From: Mesorhizobium koreense
Lineage (GTDB): Bacteria > Pseudomonadota > Alphaproteobacteria > Rhizobiales > Rhizobiaceae
NCBI RefSeq assembly: GCF_031656215.1
Contig: NZ_CP134228.1
Location: 1,240,001-1,304,000 of the forward strand
Length of the DNA: 64,000 nt
Direction of reading: 5' to 3'
Program-made: the position numbers and the translations under genes
Shown: positions 51,785-60,401 of the stretch, piece after piece
Position numbering within the stretch: position 1 is the stretch's first letter
How the letters are laid out: every line of letters starts with the position of its first letter
The notes under the pieces: generated by a model
Databases searched by the model: none
Seen by the model: the letters and a program-made list of their open reading frames with translations, nothing else
Told to the model about the DNA's origin: nothing

Positions 51785-53122
51785 TCAATCCTTGACGGCC
51801 CACAGTTCAAGTTCGATGCCGGGAAAGTCCCCGGCCACATGGATCGCCAGCCCGCCGGAGGAAGCTATCTGCTTCCAGACGGGACTTGTCCTGTCCAGTT
51901 CGAAATAGGCCTTGCCCGTGTGGTAGGGGATCTGGCGCGGTGCCGCCGTCAGCCCGCGGAGCCGAATTCCGGGGAGGGCGGCGTTGACCAATTCCCGAAT
52001 CTGTTCCACCGGCCCGACCTTCGCTTGTCCGACCAGGCGCTTCACCAATGTCTCCGCCGGCATGTCCGCCCGCGCGACGAGGATGAGCGTATATTTCGAA
52101 TAAATCGAGCGGTCGGGCGCCTCGGCGACACGGATGCCGTAGCGGTGCTGGACAAGCGGGATGGTCAGCGCGCCGCGTTCGAGGACGGCGCTGAGCGCCT
52201 GACGGAGCGATGTCATCACCGGCGCGAACGTCGCCTGCAGATCGTCATGGTCGTAGGCCGGGAAACTCGCGGGCCTGTGATTGGCGCGGGCGAACGTCGC
52301 AAGCTCTCCCGCGAGCGAGACCATGTTGATGTAAACGGTCTCGGGATGAACGATCGAAGCCGATGCCAGATGGGTGAAGACCGGCTGCCAGCGGTTGACG
52401 CCCTGCAGCATCAGCGTATCCGACAACTCGCCCGACGTTCCTTCGCTGCCGGCGGCGAGCCGTGAAGCGATGGCTTCACCGCGATGGTTCAGCAGTCCGA
52501 CGATCTCGGTGACGAAGCCGCTGACCACCGTGGATACCCGCATGTCGAGCAGGGGCGGGATGAAGGTCTCGTCGAGGATGACGGTATTGTCCGAACGAAC
52601 CTCGCCGATGCGCGCGACGCCGAGGCCAAGCAGGCCGTTGCGTTCGCTGCCCTGCGGCGCACAGCGAATGCGAAGCTTGCCGATCGTGATCGTGGCGGTG
52701 GCTTCGTCACTAGCGGTCGCATCGGAAACTGCAAGGTCATGCCCGACATAACGCGTTATCGCATCGGAAGTGTTGTCTGCCACTTCTATCCCGCCCGGTC
52801 GACGGGTCGGCAGCGTCAGGTAGACGATCTGGCCCCGCGCACTCTCGTCGAGTTCGAGCGGCTGCATGGCGCCTTCGTCTATATCGTCCGGCCAATTGAA
52901 CGGCGTACCGTCCGGAAAGATGCCGGAGGCGCGTTCCACGGAAAACTTGCCGATCGAGAGAAGGTCGCGGTTGAGCTTCAGTTCGGACAGCCCCCACCCA
53001 TAGCCACGAAGCCCATGGAAGAGATGCCGCGCCATCCCTTCCACATAGCGCGCTTCCTGCTGGAAGTGCTGGGCCCGAATGAACATCCCTTCGGACCAGA
53101 TCACCTTACTGTCGACAGGCAT
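51785..53122 (-). CDS. tssK: T6SS baseplate-membrane linker TssK, 445 aa
   Basis: TssK trimers link the baseplate to the membrane complex. The N-terminus MPVDSKVIWSEGMFIRAQHF with QQEARYVEGMARHLFHGLRG, and the central FIPPLLDMRVS segment, are typical, as is the length near 445. It lies between tssJ and tssL, the usual order. There is a 14-bp gap to tssL. Nothing unusual is seen. Confidence 0.96.
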   Translation of the reverse strand: MPVDSKVIWSEGMFIRAQHFQQEARYVEGMARHLFHGLRGYGWGLSELKLNRDLLSIGKFSVERASGIFPDGTPFNWPDDIDEGAMQPLELDESARGQIVYLTLPTRRPGGIEVADNTSDAITRYVGHDLAVSDATASDEATATITIGKLRIRCAPQGSERNGLLGLGVARIGEVRSDNTVILDETFIPPLLDMRVSTVVSGFVTEIVGLLNHRGEAIASRLAAGSEGTSGELSDTLMLQGVNRWQPVFTHLASASIVHPETVYINMVSLAGELATFARANHRPASFPAYDHDDLQATFAPVMTSLRQALSAVLERGALTIPLVQHRYGIRVAEAPDRSIYSKYTLILVARADMPAETLVKRLVGQAKVGPVEQIRELVNAALPGIRLRGLTAAPRQIPYHTGKAYFELDRTSPVWKQIASSGGLAIHVAGDFPGIELELWAVKD

Positions 53123-53178
53123 GAAGTGCCTCTTCCCCCGTTGCTTGACCTGGGTCGTGAATTAGCCCCGCGCCACGG

Positions 53179-53685
53179 TCAATCCTGTGGCCCGAGATCG
53201 ACCGAAAGCGATTTCAGGTCTGCCTTTAATTTCAGCTTCTTTTCGCCCTGGAGCGGTATCATCGCACGCCATTTGGCGTCTTGAAAGTCGCGAAAGCCGA
53301 CGACCACCGCCACCAGCACCGTTCCCTCCGCCATTGGCGCCTTCACATGCGCGACACTGCCCGGCTGTACGATGAGTTCCGCCTTGCCCAGCATGGTCGG
53401 GCCCAGCGTTTTTGCATCGTTCTCCCACAATTGGCGGAAGCTGGCGTTCGCGAATGCGGTGTCGCCCGACAATAGATATACGCGAACGACCGTCGGCGAG
53501 GGCTGTCCGTCCGGCTGCGGATTTACAAGTGGCGACGCGGCGACAAGGAAGTCGAGGCCGGCATTTTGCGGCGCCGGCTTGATTTCGATTTCCTTTGCCG
53601 GCGGCTTCTTCTTGCCGAATATGCCGCACGACGCGAGGCCAAACGCCAACGCAACGATCACCAACAACCGGAGAATGCGGACCAT
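53179..53685 (-). CDS. tssJ: T6SS outer-membrane lipoprotein TssJ, 168 aa
   Basis: The N-terminus MVRILRLLVIVALAFGLASC ends in a lipobox (LASC), so Cys20 should be lipidated and the protein anchored to the outer membrane, where it binds the periplasmic part of TssM. The following lysine-rich linker and a beta-sandwich domain (VVRVYLLSGDTAFANASFRQ, then LGKAELIVQPGS) match TssJ. The length is normal. Confidence 0.93.
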   Translation of the reverse strand: MVRILRLLVIVALAFGLASCGIFGKKKPPAKEIEIKPAPQNAGLDFLVAASPLVNPQPDGQPSPTVVRVYLLSGDTAFANASFRQLWENDAKTLGPTMLGKAELIVQPGSVAHVKAPMAEGTVLVAVVVGFRDFQDAKWRAMIPLQGEKKLKLKADLKSLSVDLGPQD

Positions 53686-53722
53686 ACAACCACCCTACCC
53701 ATACCGTCGCCGTCTTCGATAC

Positions 53723-54403
53723 CTATACGCTCTCCGGATATCGTTCTCGCAGATATGACCGCAGCCGGTCGTAGAAAGCCTGCCATTCCCGGTCGCTGAC
53801 GACAGCGCCCGCCACATCGACCCCTTGCGCAAGCGCTGTGACGTCAAGCTCGGGAAAAGACTCGATCAGGCTGACGACGATAGCGTCGGCGGTAGGCGAC
53901 GGCGAGCCGGGAACGAGGGCTGCGGCTCTGTCAGTCGAAGCGGGAGGCGCTTCCTTCCACCAGTCCTCGGCGATCGAAGCGCCGGTGGCCGGCAGCGGCT
54001 CGGCGATTGCCGGTCCGGGCGCGGGACGGCGCTCATTTTCGCCGAACGGCCCATCCTTCACCGGCGCGCTGTCCGGCGCGACCTGGTCCGCGTCTTCGAT
54101 TCCGACCGCGATGACGATGTCGCCCAGCCGGATCAGGTCGCCATGCGCGAGACGCCGGGTGGACTGGCTCCCGATCGGCTGCTCGTTCACAAAGGCGCCG
54201 TTGGTCGAGATATCGGTTACCGTAAAGCCGCCGGGTGCCGCGTCGATGCGGCAATGCTGCTTCGAGATGACCCGGGTCGAATCCGGGATCGTCCATGTGG
54301 CATCGGACGCGCGCCCGATCGTCATGCTGCCTTCCTCAAGCATATGCCGCGCCTCCACGCCTTCGGGAGGCGGCGACATGCGCAAGGAAAGCGTCAATTT
54401 CAC
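53723..54403 (-). CDS. T6SS FHA-domain protein, 226 aa
   Basis: Residues about 20-100 form an FHA phosphothreonine-binding domain: MTIGRASDATWTIPDSTRVI, then SKQHCRIDA and TDISTNGAFVNEQPIG hold the conserved Gly-Arg, Ser-x-x-His and Asn. A Pro/Ala-rich linker is followed by a C-terminal helical region ending in the DREWQAFYDRLRSYLRERYP segment. In known systems the FHA protein is phosphorylated by PpkA and recruits TssL. Here the kinase is at 39735. The start is GTG at 54403. Confidence 0.88.
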   Translation of the reverse strand: MKLTLSLRMSPPPEGVEARHMLEEGSMTIGRASDATWTIPDSTRVISKQHCRIDAAPGGFTVTDISTNGAFVNEQPIGSQSTRRLAHGDLIRLGDIVIAVGIEDADQVAPDSAPVKDGPFGENERRPAPGPAIAEPLPATGASIAEDWWKEAPPASTDRAAALVPGSPSPTADAIVVSLIESFPELDVTALAQGVDVAGAVVSDREWQAFYDRLRSYLRERYPESV

Positions 54404-54457
54404 CGGGAGGGGCCCCTTCCACCCTTGACGTGCGTCCGTTGGACGCGAAACCAGTCG

Positions 54458-55531
54458 TCAGCCGCGCCGCGCGGCAATTCCATAAGTTTGATAGTTCATA
54501 CAGGATCGTTCGTGAAGGCGCACGTGCCAAGGAATCTCCGTTGTGGATGACTTGCGGCGCAACGTTCCCGCAGCCATCGGTCCGTCCGTCAAAAGATGAT
54601 CGAGGATCGCCTCGCCCGACCCTTGATGTGGCCCGCGCTGCGAATGTCCGCCGATCCAGCCCTCGACCGGCGTGACCGCCGGGCTCCAGTCGAACGGAAC
54701 GGTGAGCAGGAGTTCGCCTCCCTTCGCGATGACGCGGTCCATCTCGATCAGTCCGCCGCGTGGATCTCCCAGACAGTCGAGCACGTTCATGCCGACCGTC
54801 AGGGCGAAGGTCTCGTCGGCGAAGGGCAGGCACGATATATCGCAAATCCAGATATCGGCTCGGCCCGCAGGGGTCTGCGGGACGTTGAAGCGCCGCCGAT
54901 CGTAGGTCAGGCCTATCCGGCGGCGGCCGTAGTCGACCTGCCCGCCAATCACGGCCCGGCGTGCCGTCCTTGCCAGTGAGGCACCCAGGTCGATGCCGAG
55001 CACCATGCGTCCGCCACCGGCCACGAGTTCCCGGACGGATCGCCCGGCACCGCAACCGATATCGAGGACAGGGCCTTGAGGCAGGTCGTCGGCCGCCATC
55101 GCCATCACGGAGCGCAGCGCCCGTGCGATCGCGCCGGGGCGGACGGTTACGTTTTCAGGTGGGCACTCGTCGGGGTCGAATTCGCCCCAATGGTCCCAGA
55201 CGTAGGAGGAAAGATGCTGCCGTGCGGAATCGAACATGCTGCCCGGGCCTGCAGCATCGCCGATCAGGCTCTCAACGGCGGGCGGCAAGTCGGTACGGGC
55301 AAGTAGGTAGAAGAGATTGTCCTGGATGTAGCGCCGGACATCGGGAACGAGGATCGGCAATCCGTCGATCACGGGATATTCCGCCCCGCAATTGCCGCAG
55401 CGGATGATGCCTGAAATGACATCGTCGCTCTGCTGCTCCTCGACCGTCGCCACCTCGAGCCGGATCGTTTCCTCTCGCATGCGGCAATTCGGGCAGACAG
55501 GTCGAAGCGAATTGAAAATCTTTATGAGCAT
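54458..55531 (-). CDS. SAM methyltransferase with N-terminal zinc ribbon, 357 aa
   Basis: Residues about 12-52 resemble a Trm112-like ribbon: CPNC, then CGNCGAEYPVIDGLPILVPD with four Cys likely to bind zinc. Residues about 150-270 are a class I methyltransferase, with motif I PVLDIGCGAGRSVRELVAGG and an acidic GIDLG that binds SAM. The C-terminal 60 residues may contact substrate. The gene lies between the PAAR gene and the FHA gene in the T6SS operon. Its substrate is unknown; a T6SS protein is possible. Confidence 0.8.
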   Translation of the reverse strand: MLIKIFNSLRPVCPNCRMREETIRLEVATVEEQQSDDVISGIIRCGNCGAEYPVIDGLPILVPDVRRYIQDNLFYLLARTDLPPAVESLIGDAAGPGSMFDSARQHLSSYVWDHWGEFDPDECPPENVTVRPGAIARALRSVMAMAADDLPQGPVLDIGCGAGRSVRELVAGGGRMVLGIDLGASLARTARRAVIGGQVDYGRRRIGLTYDRRRFNVPQTPAGRADIWICDISCLPFADETFALTVGMNVLDCLGDPRGGLIEMDRVIAKGGELLLTVPFDWSPAVTPVEGWIGGHSQRGPHQGSGEAILDHLLTDGPMAAGTLRRKSSTTEIPWHVRLHERSCMNYQTYGIAARRG

Positions 55532-55651
55532 GCGTGGTCCTGGCCCTGACGCCAGCCGGAGGGTTTGAACGGCAGGCAGATCGGAGCCCGCTCTTGTATT
55601 CGAATGCCGGCGAGCATGAGCCCGCCGCGCCTTGAGCAGGCGGACTCTCGA

Positions 55652-56032
55652 TTATCCGCCGATGATGACCGTCGGGCATCCCGGCGGCAGGATTTTGCCC
55701 GTCGGGCTCGGAATGGGCGCCACGCAACTGGGATGCATTGTCGGGTCGCCCACGCGTGCAGCCGGCATCTTGCCGATCAGCACGGTCGCCGAGCCCTTGA
55801 GGATATTGCCCGGCCCGCCGGGAACGCAGCCCGCCAGCATGCAGGGCTGGGACATGTCCATCATCCGTGCCGCAGGCATTTTGCCGATCAGCACCGTCGG
55901 TTCGCCCTTAATGATCGTAAGCGGCATCGCAGGATGCGGCGTGGGCGTCGGCGTGGGCGCGGCCGGATGGATCGGCGCATGGCAATGCGGCGCGTCCTGA
56001 AGAATCTTATCGCCCAAGCGAGCCGCGTTCAT
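55652..56032 (-). CDS. PAAR-domain spike tip, 126 aa
   Basis: The protein has PAAR-type repeats: AARLGDKILQDAPHCH at the start, GNILKGSATVLIGKMPAARV in the middle, DPTMHPSC and the C-terminal GKILPPGCPTVIIGG. The conserved His and Cys residues bind zinc and sharpen the VgrG tip. No effector domain follows, so it is a plain tip. It overlaps the upstream gene by 26 bp. Confidence 0.9.
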   Translation of the reverse strand: MNAARLGDKILQDAPHCHAPIHPAAPTPTPTPHPAMPLTIIKGEPTVLIGKMPAARMMDMSQPCMLAGCVPGGPGNILKGSATVLIGKMPAARVGDPTMHPSCVAPIPSPTGKILPPGCPTVIIGG

Positions 56033-57134
56033 GCGCAGCCTCCCCCGTACCCTGTGGAACGCCCATATTCTTTGTCAGGCGTAATATATTCCAATTTGCT
56101 TCGCGGCGGTAGGTGATCTCGTCGGCAATGTTGCGGACGAAATGCATCCCGAGGCCACCGACCTCGCGCTCGCCAAGTTCGCCATCGAGCCTGGGCGGCG
56201 GAATGTCGAGCGGATTGAAGGGCGCGCCGTCATCGCGGATGTCGATGCAAAGTCTTTTGCCGGAAAAATCGAGATCGATGTCGATTCGATGGCAGGCGCC
56301 ATCCCGGAACGCGTAGCTGACAAGATTGGTCAGGAGTTCGTCCACCGCCAGGTCGAGTCCCGCGAACGTGTTTTCGTCGATGCCGCAGCGCTCGCGGAAT
56401 TTTTCCATTTGCAAGATCGCCGAGGCGATCTGCCTATTCTCGTTGGTGATCGAGATCGTCTCCGACATACTGTCGTCCGGTCGCCGGCTCCGCCCCTTGA
56501 AAAAGATCAGTCCGAGAACCCCGCCCGGCTGAAGACCAGCACCCGCCGCATCGAGGGCTTCCGCTGCCGACATACCCGCGCCTGCTTCGGCGATCCTGGG
56601 CGAAGGCAGCGTGCCTGCGGCGATCCATAAATATGCGCCTGGCTGAAGCGCAACGGTGGCGCATCCGGTCGTTGGGGAAGTATCGTATCCAAAAGCGGCA
56701 TCTCCCAAGGCTGCGGCGCGAGTCGTTCCGGATTGAAGATCGAGCGTGGCCACCGTAACATCTGTATCCGCGCCGATAAAATGTCGGCAGGCGGCCAACG
56801 CGGCCCCCGGTTCCGTGAGTTCGGCAATGGCGGCACGTAGAAGATGTTTCAGCGAGGCCGCAGCAAGCGCGCCTTCGATACCCCCCGAGGACAAGCTTGC
56901 AACTGCGAAGCAGACGGTAGTGTCCTTTGGCCACCAGGTATCGTAAAAGCAGATACGCTCGCTCGAATCGTGCCGGGTTCCGGCGAATTCGACCTCCCGC
57001 CGAAATGGGAAGGACTGCGGTGGAAGCCCTGCGCTGATCGCACGGGCGAGTGCATCCTCCTTCTGTGCGTCGGACATCCGGTTTTTTGCCTCTTCCGTGC
57101 CGAGGGCCGCAATCGCCTCGGGATGGCATTCCAT
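56007..57134 (-). CDS. PP2C-like (degenerate) plus HATPase fusion, 375 aa
   Basis: Residues about 45-225 resemble a SpoIIE-type PP2C fold (ERICFYDTWWPKDTTVCFAV then ASLSSGGIEGALAAASLKHL) but the Asp of the canonical GDVSG motif is replaced (ASLSSGG), so it may be catalytically inactive. Residues about 230-350 are a HATPase of the anti-sigma kinase type: FAGLDLAVDELLTNLVSYAF with the N-box Glu and Asn, then IRDDGAPFNPLDIPP and GGLGMHFVRNIADEITYRRE. The fusion suggests a kinase whose PP2C-like part is a regulatory module. It starts the minus-strand T6SS operon. Confidence 0.8.
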   Translation of the reverse strand: MECHPEAIAALGTEEAKNRMSDAQKEDALARAISAGLPPQSFPFRREVEFAGTRHDSSERICFYDTWWPKDTTVCFAVASLSSGGIEGALAAASLKHLLRAAIAELTEPGAALAACRHFIGADTDVTVATLDLQSGTTRAAALGDAAFGYDTSPTTGCATVALQPGAYLWIAAGTLPSPRIAEAGAGMSAAEALDAAGAGLQPGGVLGLIFFKGRSRRPDDSMSETISITNENRQIASAILQMEKFRERCGIDENTFAGLDLAVDELLTNLVSYAFRDGACHRIDIDLDFSGKRLCIDIRDDGAPFNPLDIPPPRLDGELGEREVGGLGMHFVRNIADEITYRREANWNILRLTKNMGVPQGTGEAAHERGSLGR

Positions 57135-57331
57135 GTCAATTACGACTTACCGTGGTTTACGCGTCAACCCGGTATCAGCCCGATCGCTGGCCTGTCGAAT
57201 CCTGCGCGGTGTGTCACCGCCGACCGGCGGCACACATGAACCCCGCTGGAGGCTGATGCAAAGCCAGGAAACACGATTGCGGGTGAACCGTCGCCGCTCT
57301 ATCGTCAACCGGGGATCAGAAGGGGGCGACC

Positions 57332-57706
57332 GTGAGCCATAGTGCCGTGCTTTTGCTGCTCTTGTTGCAGGTGAAGCATTTCGTTTTCGACTTCGTGCTA
57401 CAGACGTCCTACCAGGTGAAGAACAAGGGAACCTATGGACATCCAGGCGGCATTCTGCACTCCGGCTTTCATGCCGCCGCCACGGCGCTTGTTCTTCTCG
57501 TCCTGGCGGTTCCTGCCGCAGTTTTGGTCGCTATAGTCGTCGGCGAATTTCTCGTACATTACCATATCGACTGGGGTAAGGATCAGATCACCCGCCGTTT
57601 CGCGACAGGACAGAATGCCTTCTTCTGGCAGATGATCGGTCTTGACCAACTGCTTCATCAACTGACTTATCTGGCGATTGCCGCTATCCTTTACGGATCG
57701 CGATGA
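57332..57706 (+). CDS. DUF3307 membrane protein, 124 aa
   Basis: The protein has several membrane helices (LLLLLLQVKHFVFDFVLQTS; then HAAATALVLLVLAVPAAVLV; then a C-terminal helix LTYLAIAAILYGSR) and the segment HYHIDWGKDQITRR, which match the DUF3307 family. Its biochemical role is unknown. The start is GTG at 57332 with GGGGGCGACC upstream. It stands between the T6SS operon and the cyclase and may be unrelated to both. Confidence 0.8.
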   Translation: MSHSAVLLLLLLQVKHFVFDFVLQTSYQVKNKGTYGHPGGILHSGFHAAATALVLLVLAVPAAVLVAIVVGEFLVHYHIDWGKDQITRRFATGQNAFFWQMIGLDQLLHQLTYLAIAAILYGSR

Positions 57707-57816
57707 CCGTGGGGCGGCGCCGGCCCATGGCATTCATCCGCGATCAAAGGGCCGATTGACGTCTCGGTAATTCATTCGGGATACCGTGTGCCGGTACCGT
57801 GCTGCGAGGGGGCGCG

Positions 57817-59442
57817 ATGAAACCGTTCTGGCGCTATGCCATCGAAAGGCCGCAATGGCTGGCGGCGATTATGGCGGTGGCTCTCGCTTTGTTGCCGGTG
57901 GCGGTCTGGCTCGACCTGAAAAATCTCTCGGACGCGGGGCTGTCGACCGAAGCACGCACGCTTAACGGCGTGTTCAACGCCATCCGCGGCTATTATGCCG
58001 ACAACATCGTCGCCCGGGTACAGGGCTTCAAAGGGGATAGCGTCGCCGTCCACAATTACATGGATGTCCCCGGAGCGATTCCGATACCCGCCACCCTGTC
58101 GCTGGAACTGGGAAGCATCGTGGGCGAGCATGGCTCCAACATCGGCTATCGTTTCGTGTCCGACTACCCGTTCGCCGGCCGCGCCCCTCATATACTCGAT
58201 GCTTTCGAGAAGAACGCACTCGCCGATTTCCGCGCCAAGCGCGACCCGGACATGATCCGGACCTCGATCTCGGGCTCTATGTTCCAGCGGCAGATCCGCA
58301 TGGCGGTTCCGGTGATCATGAGCCAGCCTTGCGTCACCTGCCACAACTCGCATCCCGACAGCCCGAAGCGAGACTGGAAGGTGGGTGACGTGCGCGCCAT
58401 TCAGGAAATCACCGTTCACCAGACGATCGCCAGCAATCTTTATTCGTTCAAATATCTTCTGGGGTATCTCGCCTTCGGCGGCCTGTTCGCGGTTGCTTTT
58501 TCCCGCGTGCAATGGCGGCAGGCCAAGCATTTTCGCAAGATGAATCACGAACTTGAGGAGGCCAACGGCTTCCTCGCATCCGTTTCCATGAAGATATCGA
58601 AATATCTGTCGCCGCAGATATACAAAAGCATCTTCAGCGGCGAGAAGGACGTGACCATCTCGACGGAGCGCAAGAAGCTCACCATCTTCTTTTCCGACAT
58701 CAAGGACTTCACCGAGATGTCGGAGCACCTTCAGCCGGAAGAACTCACCAGTCTCCTCAACGAGTACTTCACCGAAATGTCGGCCATCGCGCAATCCTAT
58801 GGCGCGACGGTGGACAAGTTCATTGGCGACGCGATCCTCGCCTTCTTCGGCGACCCCGAAACCAAGGGCGCCCGCGAGGATGCCCGCATCTGCCTCGACA
58901 TGGCGATCGCCATGCAGCGCCGTCTTGTCGCCCTGCAAGCTGAATGGCGCCATCGCGGTATACAGAAGCCCTTCGAGGTGCGCATGGGCATCAACACGGG
59001 CTATTGCAATGTCGGGAATTTCGGCAGCCTCGACCGCATGGACTACACGATCGTCGGCGCGGAGGCCAATCTGGCCGCGCGCCTCCAGTCGATCGCGGAG
59101 CCGGGCGGGATCGTGTTGAGTTACGAAACCTACGCGCTCGTCGAGGAAAGCGTAAGGGCACGCGCGCTGCCGGCGATAACGCTCAAAGGAATATCGCGAA
59201 AGATCGTGCCCTATATGGTCGAAGGTATCCACGATTCGCCCGACGCGGGTGCGACCACGATCAGCGAAATCGACAACGGCCTGACGCTTTTCCTCGATAC
59301 GGCCATGCTCGATGGCGAATCTGCCGAGCGTGCCCGCCGGATACTGGAAAGGGCGATCACGGCATTGAGGAGCAAGAGCCCGGCAAGCGAAGCCGATCGT
59401 CAACCAACGCCCGGCTGGAGACCCGCCCGAGGAGGGGATTGA
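57817..59442 (+). CDS. Class III adenylate cyclase with Tll0287-like periplasmic domain, 541 aa
   Basis: The start used is ATG at 57817 (MKPFWRYAIERPQWLAAIMA). The order is a membrane helix, a periplasmic Tll0287-like (DUF3365) domain of about 190 residues containing CVTCH (Cys172, Cys175, His176), a c-type heme-binding motif, a second membrane helix, a coiled coil and a class III cyclase domain (about 275-460). The catalytic residues are present: FFSDIKDF and FIGDAILAFFGD for metals, Lys in DKFIGD, and DYTIVGAEANLAARLQ. Lys and Asp/Thr indicate adenylate rather than guanylate cyclase. A redox or heme signal could control cAMP synthesis. Confidence 0.85.
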   Translation: MKPFWRYAIERPQWLAAIMAVALALLPVAVWLDLKNLSDAGLSTEARTLNGVFNAIRGYYADNIVARVQGFKGDSVAVHNYMDVPGAIPIPATLSLELGSIVGEHGSNIGYRFVSDYPFAGRAPHILDAFEKNALADFRAKRDPDMIRTSISGSMFQRQIRMAVPVIMSQPCVTCHNSHPDSPKRDWKVGDVRAIQEITVHQTIASNLYSFKYLLGYLAFGGLFAVAFSRVQWRQAKHFRKMNHELEEANGFLASVSMKISKYLSPQIYKSIFSGEKDVTISTERKKLTIFFSDIKDFTEMSEHLQPEELTSLLNEYFTEMSAIAQSYGATVDKFIGDAILAFFGDPETKGAREDARICLDMAIAMQRRLVALQAEWRHRGIQKPFEVRMGINTGYCNVGNFGSLDRMDYTIVGAEANLAARLQSIAEPGGIVLSYETYALVEESVRARALPAITLKGISRKIVPYMVEGIHDSPDAGATTISEIDNGLTLFLDTAMLDGESAERARRILERAITALRSKSPASEADRQPTPGWRPARGGD

Positions 59443-59766
59443 GGTTCGCTGTGGCAGGCAAGAAAATCATCTTATCAGCATACTGGATCTTCTTCGATAG
59501 CGGCTGGTACCTTAACGCCATCCAACGCAAGAATTAATCATCGTTGATGGATGATGGATGAAAAGGTAGACCACAGCCGACATCGTGCCCTCGAGCCTGC
59601 CTACCATTAGGCTAGTCGCTCTGCCGGATGTTGCGTGTCTTGCCTCTATGGGGATAAAGGCCGGGTCGTTGGCTGGCACGAATGTGCCCATTGCCGCCGA
59701 CTTTGGTTTGCGCCTCAAGCCGAGATCGTTCAATGTGAAAACGAGACGTATTAGGGCTGACCTGTA
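59443..59766. other. Gene-free stretch before the STAS gene
   Basis: About 320 bp between the cyclase and STAS genes hold no accepted gene. A long minus-strand frame (59512-60183) covers it and the STAS gene but is rejected. GATGGATGATGGATG near 59546-59560 is a short repeat. Confidence 0.4.
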
Positions 59767-60096
59767 ATGGACATCACTGAAAGCCGCCGTGGTGGGATTC
59801 TGGTCGTCGCTCCAATCGGACGGATCGACAGTAACACCTCGCCGGGTTTTGGCAGGCATATGAATGCTGCCATCGACCGTGGAGACATCAATATCGTTGT
59901 TGACATGGCCGGACTTGACTACATCAGCAGTACCGGACTTTCGGTCTTCCTGTCTTCGGCCAAGAAAATAAAGATTGCAGGCGGGAGCATGGCGCTGAGC
60001 GGCCTCAACAGCCGTATTCGTCTGGTATTCGAGATGAGTGGATTCCTGCGCCTCTTTCCCGTCTTTCCCAGCGTTGACGCGGCTACAGCGGGGTAA
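59767..60096 (+). CDS. STAS-domain anti-sigma factor antagonist, 109 aa
   Basis: A canonical single-domain STAS protein: MDITESRRGGILVVAPIGRI at the N-terminus, then DMAGLDYISSTGLSVFLSSA, in which the Ser-Ser-Thr-Gly turn provides the phosphorylation site. It should bind and be phosphorylated by a HATPase kinase and be released by a PP2C phosphatase. Candidate partners in the window are the HATPase at 56007 and the PP2C proteins at 20926, 25187 and 26556. No sigma factor is encoded here. Confidence 0.85.
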   Translation: MDITESRRGGILVVAPIGRIDSNTSPGFGRHMNAAIDRGDINIVVDMAGLDYISSTGLSVFLSSAKKIKIAGGSMALSGLNSRIRLVFEMSGFLRLFPVFPSVDAATAG

Positions 60097-60401
60097 ACGT
60101 CCGCAGGTCCCGGAGAAACGGAAGCCGTGTGGAAGAGGCTTGCGCCTGCAGCGGTCTTTGACTTCGACCGGCAAATCATTCAAAAATGAGAACGAGAGCG
60201 CCGTCGTGCTTCAGCACGGATGGGGACGTGTGTATCAATGGGTTCCAGGGGCAAGCCGCAGGCGAGGAGCGCGCAATCGTGGGTTGCGTGCAATGCCGTG
60301 ACCGGCGGTGGCGGCTTCTTGGGGAAAATGCGTCCTCTTCTCCGTGGCTGGGAACGTGAACCGACCCGGTGTCGTTCTGGACAGGGCGAGATCCTGCCGA
60401 G
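60097..60401. other. Gene-free stretch before the TPR/barrel gene
   Basis: No supported gene or repeat. The frames on both strands have no start with a ribosome binding site. It presumably contains the promoter of the 60402 gene. Confidence 0.4.

Noticed and set aside
57772-59403. 543-aa minus-strand frame
   Set aside because: It is antisense to the cyclase, which has full catalytic motifs.
59512-60183. 223-aa minus-strand frame
   Set aside because: It covers the STAS gene on the other strand and lacks start signals and motifs.
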